Below are positions 57,690 to 64,000 of a DNA stretch of 64,000 nt, in pieces; position 1 is the first letter of the stretch, and each line of letters begins with the position of its first letter. Position numbers and translations under genes: made by a program. The notes below the pieces were generated by a model that saw only the letters and a list, made by a program, of their open reading frames with translations, had not been told where the DNA came from and did no database searches. This DNA is from Allolobophora icterica (taxonomy: Eukaryota > Annelida > Clitellata > Crassiclitellata > Lumbricidae). The DNA is taken from contig OY744604.1 of assembly GCA_963556255.1 (NCBI GenBank), positions 93,320,635-93,384,634 on the forward strand. Reading direction: 5' to 3'.

Positions 57690-58065
57690 GTCGTCATCAT
57701 CATCATCAGCATCATCATCATCATCATCATCACCGTCAGTTCCTGACGTAAGCCTTTTGAAGCGATTTGTACGAATATACACGTATCATCTCCATTGTCC
57801 TCGGTCACTTGTCAAGTCTATTGCTCCCTTAGTGTTAGTCCACGTGATGCTATGTCCTCATTTATATTATCTATCCAGCTTAGTCTTGGTCTGCCTTGTG
57901 TTGTTTCCTTCGAATCTTGCACTACATGCACTGTGTGGGGAATTGGGTCAACTGGCATTCTCTCTACATGTCCAAGCCGTCGGAGTCTTCGTTGAACGAC
58001 TTTGTATTTGGCAGAATAGAAAAGAAGATGCAGGCTTTGGGACTAGAAAAGAAAGCTTAGGCGAT
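57630..58065 (-). mobile_element. RTE-like LINE 3' end with (GAT)n tail
   Basis: Minus: GRPRLSWIDNINEDIASRG, then ACGTCAGGAACTGACGG and (GAT)n (57654-57732). GRPR.SW is the conserved C-terminal motif also seen at 8441-9448. Confidence 0.7.
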
Positions 58066-58788
58066 TAGGATTTACTTTTCCAATGACTTTGGAAATAAAA
58101 ATTGAGAGTAAAGTTGGAGCGGTAATTTGATGCATCTTCAGGAAAAAGATGTTGTTTTTTTAATTTATGTGAGAATCTAACATGAAATTGATCGACTGCT
58201 ATCGTTAGTAGGCCTACATCTTATGTAGGCCCTACATCAGAAATAAGCATATCTAGCGCAGCATACCATCTGTGTCACTCATTGTTTATGGTGCAAATTG
58301 TTGCAGACAATTTCCCATTGTCTGTACATTTCCTTCCAACATATTGCTTCTTCCCATAGGTCTTTCCATGCTGGTTCAAACCACAGAAGATACCGTCGTC
58401 TCGTAAATTTTTCTATTTCTCATAGATTTTTCTCTCCACTCTGTCCGACTATTAGTCTGTAGAACCTAATTTAGTGCATTGCTGAGCAATCTCTTGTTGT
58501 TCAGTCAATATCCAACTCACAGTCTTGACTAATTTGATTAGCAAAGTTCTTAGGCACCAGATTCCTAGTAAACAATGTAGAATAACTTGCTTACATTCTC
58601 CGTTTGATCACATGACATATCGTAGGAAAATATTCTTGAAATCATCTAGTGGAAAAGATTCTTTTTATTATTGTTTACATTTTAGGCTCTCAGAGTTTAG
58701 TCGATATGTCACAATAAAAGTTCTTTTTTATTGATTTTCTGGCTGTGTAGTAAAAGTTATTATGTTTTGAATGACTTTGTAAATACAG
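58066..58788 (+). other. Intron of CUB gene 2 before first CUB exon
   Basis: The last 270 bases align with the introns before 10087 and 63853. No gene seen. Confidence 0.55.
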
Positions 58789-58961
58789 TCTGCGGCAATA
58801 CTTCCTTCTACGGTCCGTCCGGAGTCATCAGTTCTCCCAACCACCCTGGCTATTACGACCCCTATCTCGACTGTGACTACAACATTTACGCTTCACCGGA
58901 AAGTCATTTGTCGCTCACCTTCACGGCATTCAACACCGAAGAAATTTACGATGTTGTGACA
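58789..58961 (+). CDS. CUB gene 2, exon: N-terminal half of a type-A CUB domain
   Basis: After AATACAG, phase 1: VCGNTSFYGPSGVISSPNHP, then YLDCDYNIYASPE, ending EEIYDVVT at ACA|GTTAGT, phase 0. First CUB after the signal peptide. Paralogue of 10087-10256 (both have YGPSGVISSPN). Confidence 0.87.
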
Positions 58962-59204
58962 GTTAGTATTTGGCGATTTTATGGAAGGCTAGTTTTGTTA
59001 TTGGCTTAAGTGCGAACGTTTTTGGGTACCTCTTGATCATTATCCTTGCCATATTTACTTTCAAATCAATTGGAGCAATAATAATATTATTGACATTATT
59101 GATGTTATTATTGTTGTAATTTTATTATTATTATTATTTTAGTTGTAGTAGCAGTAGCAGCAGCAGTAATATTGGAAGTACTAGTAGCAGTATTAAATAA
59201 TTAG

Positions 59205-59470
59205 CAACTGCTATTGCGCCGGTGTTTGATGCACAAAGTCCCACCGATGGCGCACCAAACTTATTACGTAATCAGGTAAAACTTACAGATAACTAACAGT
59301 CAGTTTACGCAAAGACAGTCTTTGCTTGACAAATAATTTAGAAAATACAAATTAGAAGTTTAGAACAAAATGACATAATCGACTGAGCAAGACAACAGGG
59401 AGCGAATTACAGACTCAGCAACCGAAAAAGATCCTACATCCAGCACAGTTCTAATGAAGGGCAAGCGATC
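59205..59470 (-). mobile_element. Dispersed repeat related to 50316-50560
   Basis: See the copy at 50316; shared CTATTGCGCC and ACCGAAAAAG blocks. No coding part. Confidence 0.5.
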
Positions 59471-59856
59471 GAGCTATCTTGCAAGACGAGGTCTTGGAAA
59501 AATACTAAGACTGCTGTATAGGCCACTGGACAGTATTTATAAACAGAATGTAACTATCTACAGAGTTATATGAAAGGCTATTGCGGGTGTAGCTTCTGTT
59601 TTTGTAACTTCTATGTTCCATAGTCATTCATAATTAATAACTGTTGCTCAACATTAGCATATTTTGCTACTGCATTTTCCATTTGTCAAGATATTTTCGC
59701 ATTTTAAAGGTTGCAACAAACTTCTAATAGGCAAATAGTAAATATTTCTATGACATATTTAACCAAAATATTTAGTTTCACAATTTAATTATTTTGAGCA
59801 TAGTAAAGAAATTTCCGAAATAACCAAAATTCAAACGTCTTCATTTTGTGCGGCAG

Positions 59857-60022
59857 ATTAGTTGCCCAACCAATTCGAGTTTTCCTCCACAAGAATATTC
59901 TGGAGATTCATTACCTGGCCCTGTATGGATTCCGTGGTGCAGTCATGGAAGAGTCAACTTTCGTACCGACGGCTCCACTATCTCCACGGGATTCAGCCTC
60001 GATTATGATGTCAGTTCTTCAG
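59857..60022 (+). CDS. CUB gene 2, exon: C-terminal half of a type-A CUB domain
   Basis: After GCGGCAG, phase 0: ISCPTNSSFPPQEYSGDSLP, IPWCSHGRVNFRTDGS, then STGFSLDYDVSSS, phase 1 end at CAG|GTAGGT; 166 nt. The best preserved of the three type-A second halves. An alternative frame starts with a stop (GAT TAG), which fixes the phase. Confidence 0.88.
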
Positions 60023-60189
60023 GTAGGTGCTTCCGGAAGTGCATAGTCCTTTTCGTTTTTCTTTGAAACGTGGCAAGAGATAGTTGCAGCGATGTTTGTG
60101 CTAGAGGGAAAGATGGTTTGAATTAAGGTAAAGGCTAGGGGGAATATATGCCACTATATGGCCAATCACAGTATTTAAATTCAGTTCTT

Positions 60190-60480
60190 ATTATTTAGTC
60201 TCTTGACTATTCAACACGGCCATCTGACTGTCTATCTTTGGTCGTACCCAAAGTAAAACTGTTCTGGGTGAACGAATTTTTCCGTTTGCTGAACCTAAAT
60301 TTCGGAATTCCCTCCATGTATGTGCTTGTTCAGCTCAGTCGCTTTTGTCATTTCGTGCTCAGCTTAAAGAGTATCAGTTTCGACTTGGTTTTCCTCTGTA
60401 GACTGTCTCTCTCTCTCAAAAGACTGATCTTCCGGATGTTGACCTTGTAATGACTTCGTTTTGCTGTGCCATCGGTTGCA
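60190..60480 (+). mobile_element. Possible LINE RT tail fragment
   Basis: FPFAEPKFRNSLHV...CHFVL and KEYQFRLGFPL recall the FSxAxPKxWNSLP...FKxxLKxxLF end of CR1-group RTs. Frames are broken. Confidence 0.4.
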
Positions 60481-61099
60481 TTAGATAAATGATAATGCAA
60501 TAATGTAAATGCGCTTGTGATCATGATTGAATGTGAAGGTGTTCCACTAGAAATGTTTCTTTAAAGGATTGGAATCTCCTATGAGATTCTGTGCTAGGAA
60601 CTGGAACACGTTGTTAGTAAACGCCATCGCAAGCGTGTTTTCTTCGGCTAGATGTTTTCCCAGCCAATAGCACGAAAGCCTGCAGTAGGTGACTGACCGA
60701 GATTAGACATAATCTATGTCGTCTGCAGATTTGTCTGTGTGCCTCCGACGGATTTCTTCGTAATCCGAAGACACCCGCTCGGCTGGAAGGAATTAGCTAA
60801 GTGGATGATGGACGGTATTCGCCAGGTCATAGCCTCGTCACTGGGTGTTTGGGTTATTTTAAATATGTATATATATATGTGTTTCTTATATATAATTAAA
60901 TATTCCTTGCGGCTAACCACTTTTGAAGAACCGTCACTGCACAGAATTCCAAAGTACGTAGTGGTGCTATGAACATCTTCAGATGTTCATGATCACCGTC
61001 GTCGTCATCACCATCATTATCATCATCATCGTTACCATGGTCATTATCGTCATAATCATCATTTTTGTCATCAGTAGACTTGAATGTGCTGATGTTCTG

Positions 61100-61705
61100 C
61101 TAATGCAGTCTTCAAACTGGGGCGTAAAGTACAACTTTGGGTTAACTAGGCCAACTCTGTATCACCATGTAAATATGTTGGTCTCTATGTTGGTCTCCCT
61201 CACACTCGACTGCATTGCCTTGAACGCGTTCTACGCTCTGCCGCGCGGCCTCGTTGGGCGCATCCCTAAGTTTGGTCACGTGTCTGACTACATGCGTGAC
61301 GTCCTCCACTGGCTTCCTTTTTCGCAACGCGTTGTATACCGGGTTGCTTCTATTGTCTGGCAGTGTCAGCTTGGCCGCGCTCCTTTCTATCTACGTGAGC
61401 TCTGTTTTCCAGCGTCCGCACTTCTTGGTCGCCGTTCACTCCGTTCCACCGCCCGCGGTGACTTACATGTTCCTTTCGCTCGCACTGCAACCATGCAACA
61501 GCGAGCATTCTCCGTTGCCGGTCCCACTATCTGGAATGGCCTTCCTGTTGGACTGCGGTCTCTCCCTCGAGACTCGTCCACCTCTTTCTTCTCTGCGCTT
61601 AAGGCTGTTCTCTTTCGTCGAGGTTGGGCTGGGAGCGCCTCTGAATAGTTGCCTTGAAGAGCGCGCTATATAAATGTACAATTGATTGATTGATTGATTG
61701 ATTTT
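61100..61705 (+). mobile_element. CR1/L2-type LINE 3' end
   Basis: One open frame to 61648 with HVSDYMRDVLHWLPFSQRVV, GRRSLRSTARGDLHVPFAR, RAFSVAGPTIWNGLPVGLRS; then GCGCTATATAAATGTACA and (ATTG)n. Same family as 5412 and 43248. It lies in the intron before the 61798 mini-exon. Confidence 0.82.
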
Positions 61706-61797
61706 ACATAAATGTAATTTTAGTCTTAATATAATGTTGCGGAATTTGGAGTAAAGCATTGAACAGCCTTTTTTAATATGAAATGCCATTCTTACAG

Positions 61798-61836
61798 GTT
61801 TTACGAGTGTCCCGATGAATGAGGCTACTACAGCAG
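61798..61836 (+). CDS. CUB gene 2, 39-nt linker mini-exon
   Basis: Bounded by ATTCTTACAG and GCAG|GTGATA. Phase 1-1, it encodes (G)FTSVPMNEATTA(G), Thr/Ser/Ala-rich like the TTPSNAG end of the signal-peptide exon. It would form a short spacer between two CUB modules. The call rests on consensus splice sites and phase symmetry. Confidence 0.65.
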
Positions 61837-62244
61837 GTGATAAAGAAACGTCTATATTGTATATTAACATGTGCTTTTCGGTGACCAGATATTGCCATAG
61901 AAGTTTCAGTTGCAGTTTCTGAGTTTTGGGAAGTTTCCTGATGTGACAACAAGTTTTCATATTAATTTTCAATTAAATGTTATTACGCAGGCTATGTTAC
62001 TAGCTTATAATTTACCTCGCTCATCATCCTGTTTTGTCAGAGTTTCTTAAATACTTAACTGACAAAATTAATGTAAACCCGCCGTAACAGCTGCTCTGCC
62101 TCTCCCTGGTCTCTCTGGCAATCGGACTCGTATCACCAATGTACATCCCTCGGATACGACGCAGCGCTCGTGAATAAGCTGGTGCTTTGTGCTCAGCTTT
62201 ACAGTGGCGCTTTAGAAAATTGGAGATTACGATTTTGTAATGGT

Positions 62245-63095
62245 AATTTTTTGTAATTGTAACCGAAAACTTATACAGCGCCACTCAATTCAGAGGCGCT
62301 TTCAACCCGCATCACTGCCAGCACCGGCAAAAAGGAAGGTTCTCATGCGTCTACGGAACTGGAGAGGAGAGAGGGCAAAAAGCTTTTGGCGGAGATACAA
62401 GGGGAGACAGTTCCAAGCAGAGGGGCCAACATAGGCGAAACTCCTGGATTGTGCGTGGAAGAGCGCATACGAGGGACAACCAAAAGGTCGCGAGCCGAAG
62501 ATCGCAAGGAAGCCCTCGCAGTCAAGGAAGACACTGGGTTGCAAAAATTCATTAGGTAAGACGGAGCGAAGGCAGTGAGGCAGTTGCGCATGAGGGTGAG
62601 GGTTTTAAACTCAATTCGTTGTTGAGCAGGAAGCCAGTGGAGGGAATCACGGATAAAGGCAGAAATGTAGGCAAACTTAGAAATGTCACCTATAAGCAGA
62701 ACAGCAGCTATAATGATAATCTGGAGTTTGCGCATATTGGAGGAGGAAAGGCCAATGTACACAACATTGCCAAAGTCTACACGAGTGCAGATCAGGGCGT
62801 GGATCAGTGTAGTGACAGCATGAAATGAAAGAGACTTGCGGATGGATCGGAGCTGGCGTAGATGATAAAAGCATGATCGGGACAAAAGGTTAACATGATC
62901 AGTGAAGGAGGGGTAGGATCAAAGACAATCCCCCAAGTCTTGAACAGAGGAAGAGAATTGAATGAGAGGAAACCTAAGATGTAGAAATTCAAAATCAATC
63001 TTGCTGAGTTGGAGGCGAACACCGAGCCAGATAAACTGAGTCTTGTCGGAGTTCAGCCGCAAGCGATTAGAGGAAAGCCAAGTATCAACGATTAC
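62245..63095 (-). mobile_element. 5'-truncated L2/CR1-type LINE
   Basis: Minus frame 62885-62343: FYHLRQLRSIRKSL, LICTRVDFGNVVYIGLSSSN, DSLHWLPAQQRIEFKTLTLM, ARASLRSSARDLLVVPR, then the frame shifts to RSFAYVGPSAWNCLPLYLRQ. The 3' end is TTGTAATTGTAACCG at 62255. The upstream part goes to about 63095. Confidence 0.82.
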
Positions 63096-63852
63096 GATTA
63101 CCAGCTAGAGGAATATGGAGCTGTCAGTTTTCATAACATCAACAAGGCTTTATCTTGCCAGGTTTTTCCCAGAACCTAGAGAGACTTGAACATTCCTTAG
63201 ATTTCTGTAATTGAGCAAATATAGAAGCTACAGATGTCAATAACATAACGACATCTAAACATAACGACATCTAAAGCAATCACTGGGTGTGTTCTAACAA
63301 GAATCAAGTGTCCTATAGTATCATTCCGTGGAATAACTTCTGTGGTTACCGTGTCTTTTTGTCTTGGCCGATTTGTCGAAGAAATACACTGATTTTTGGC
63401 TTGAATTTCGTCCCTATTCTGTTGGTGCATTGTGCATTGGTACCGTCGCCACAGAGACCACTACTAGTAGTACCAAGAGTAATGTGTATCTTGCATAACA
63501 ATCCACAGTATTAAGGTCTAATTGATTAATTATTTGAGACTGCAGAAGCTGTTCAATCTCATTTCGTCCAATCGATATATTATTCCCAGTCATAGCTAAT
63601 TTGATTAACAAAGCTCTGAAGCACAAGTTTCTTGGTACACAATATAACATACACTGCTTGCATTCTCTGTTAGATATCACGAAATGTCGTAAACTGTTGT
63701 TTCTTCAAATGCTGCAAGTAAAATTGCTTCTTAGGTATTCTTCGAATTATAGGCTCACCGAGTTTAGTCGACATGCTACACTGTAATGCATTTTACCGAA
63801 TATTAGGCGCTGAAGTTAGATATTATTTAGCTGAATGGTTTTGTAGACACAG
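63096..63852 (+). other. Intron of CUB gene 2 before its next CUB
   Basis: From about 63560 it aligns with the introns before 10087 and 58789. A shared CTAATTTGATTAACAAAG block is clear. No gene seen. Confidence 0.55.
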
Positions 63853-64000
63853 GCTGCGGTAATTCAGCCTATTACGGTCCGTATGGAGTATTCAGTTCTC
63901 CAAACTACCCTGGAAATTACGAAAACAATCTCTATTGTGATTACACCATTTACGCTTCAACGGGAGGTTCGATAGTGTTGCTCAACAAAGCGTTCTTCGT
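63853..64000 (+). CDS. CUB gene 2, exon: N-terminal half of a type-A CUB, cut by window end
   Basis: After GACACAG, phase 1: GCGNSAYYGPYGVFSSPNYP, then NNLYCDYTIYASTGG and VLLNKAFF up to the edge. Matches 10087 and 58789 throughout. The donor lies beyond the window. Confidence 0.86.

Noticed and set aside
57598..58068. Ser-rich 156-codon plus frame
   Set aside because: Antisense of an RTE-like LINE 3' end and its GAT tail.

Overview
The window reads as genomic DNA of a multicellular animal, most likely a marine invertebrate deuterostome. An echinoderm is my first guess, with hemichordate or lancelet possible. What is seen: short GT-AG exons for secreted CUB-domain proteins, large introns full of microsatellites, many 5'-truncated LINEs with microsatellite tails, tRNA-derived SINEs, hAT/piggyBac/Harbinger/Tc1 DNA elements, one intact tRNA-Ala gene, a 200-N assembly gap and the frequent word GTAGGCCTA. 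The species guess is inference.

Host genes. Two tandem genes for multi-CUB proteins lie on the + strand. Gene 1 enters from the left edge: half a CUB (95-260), a CUB of a second type (955-1142 + 3263-3434), then another pair (10087-10256 + 26776-26941; 27978-28156 + 28930-29098). It probably ends in a last exon made of 12-residue GKPxxAEKVP-type repeats. Two copies of that last exon exist (36401-36696 and 49126-49475), inside a direct segmental duplication (about 33.8-37.0 kb and 43.8-49.8 kb). Gene 2 starts at 55286 with a signal peptide and continues with a CUB (58789-58961 + 59857-60022), a 39-nt linker exon (61798-61836) and a further CUB that runs off the right edge. All complete CUB modules are phase 1-1 and split by a phase 0 intron. 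Their introns are alignable by eye, so the array grew by module duplication including introns.

Polinton. The intron inside the CUB at 10087/26776 carries an almost complete Polinton/Maverick (adintovirus-like) element, 10628-25683, about 15.06 kb. It has about 440-460 bp terminal inverted repeats and a short target duplication, and it sits in an older antisense LINE. In order it holds a Cys-rich ORF, a protein-primed type DNA polymerase B, an rve integrase (-), a zinc-ribbon + phospholipase A2 protein (-), a packaging ATPase, a double-jelly-roll capsid protein, a pX-like protein with GSGLYLG motifs, an adenain-like protease and a long fibre with a phage-tail-fibre-like repeat design. Nearly every gene has stops or frameshifts, a hAT MITE lies upstream of the Cys-rich ORF and a piggyBac-like element splits the protease, so this copy is dead.

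The rest is nested transposon debris with clear boundaries: hAT-like elements at 37676-40256, 38142-39851 and 45307-47365, MITEs at 11191, 33263, 45774, 48054 and 57151, and LINE/SINE fragments throughout.
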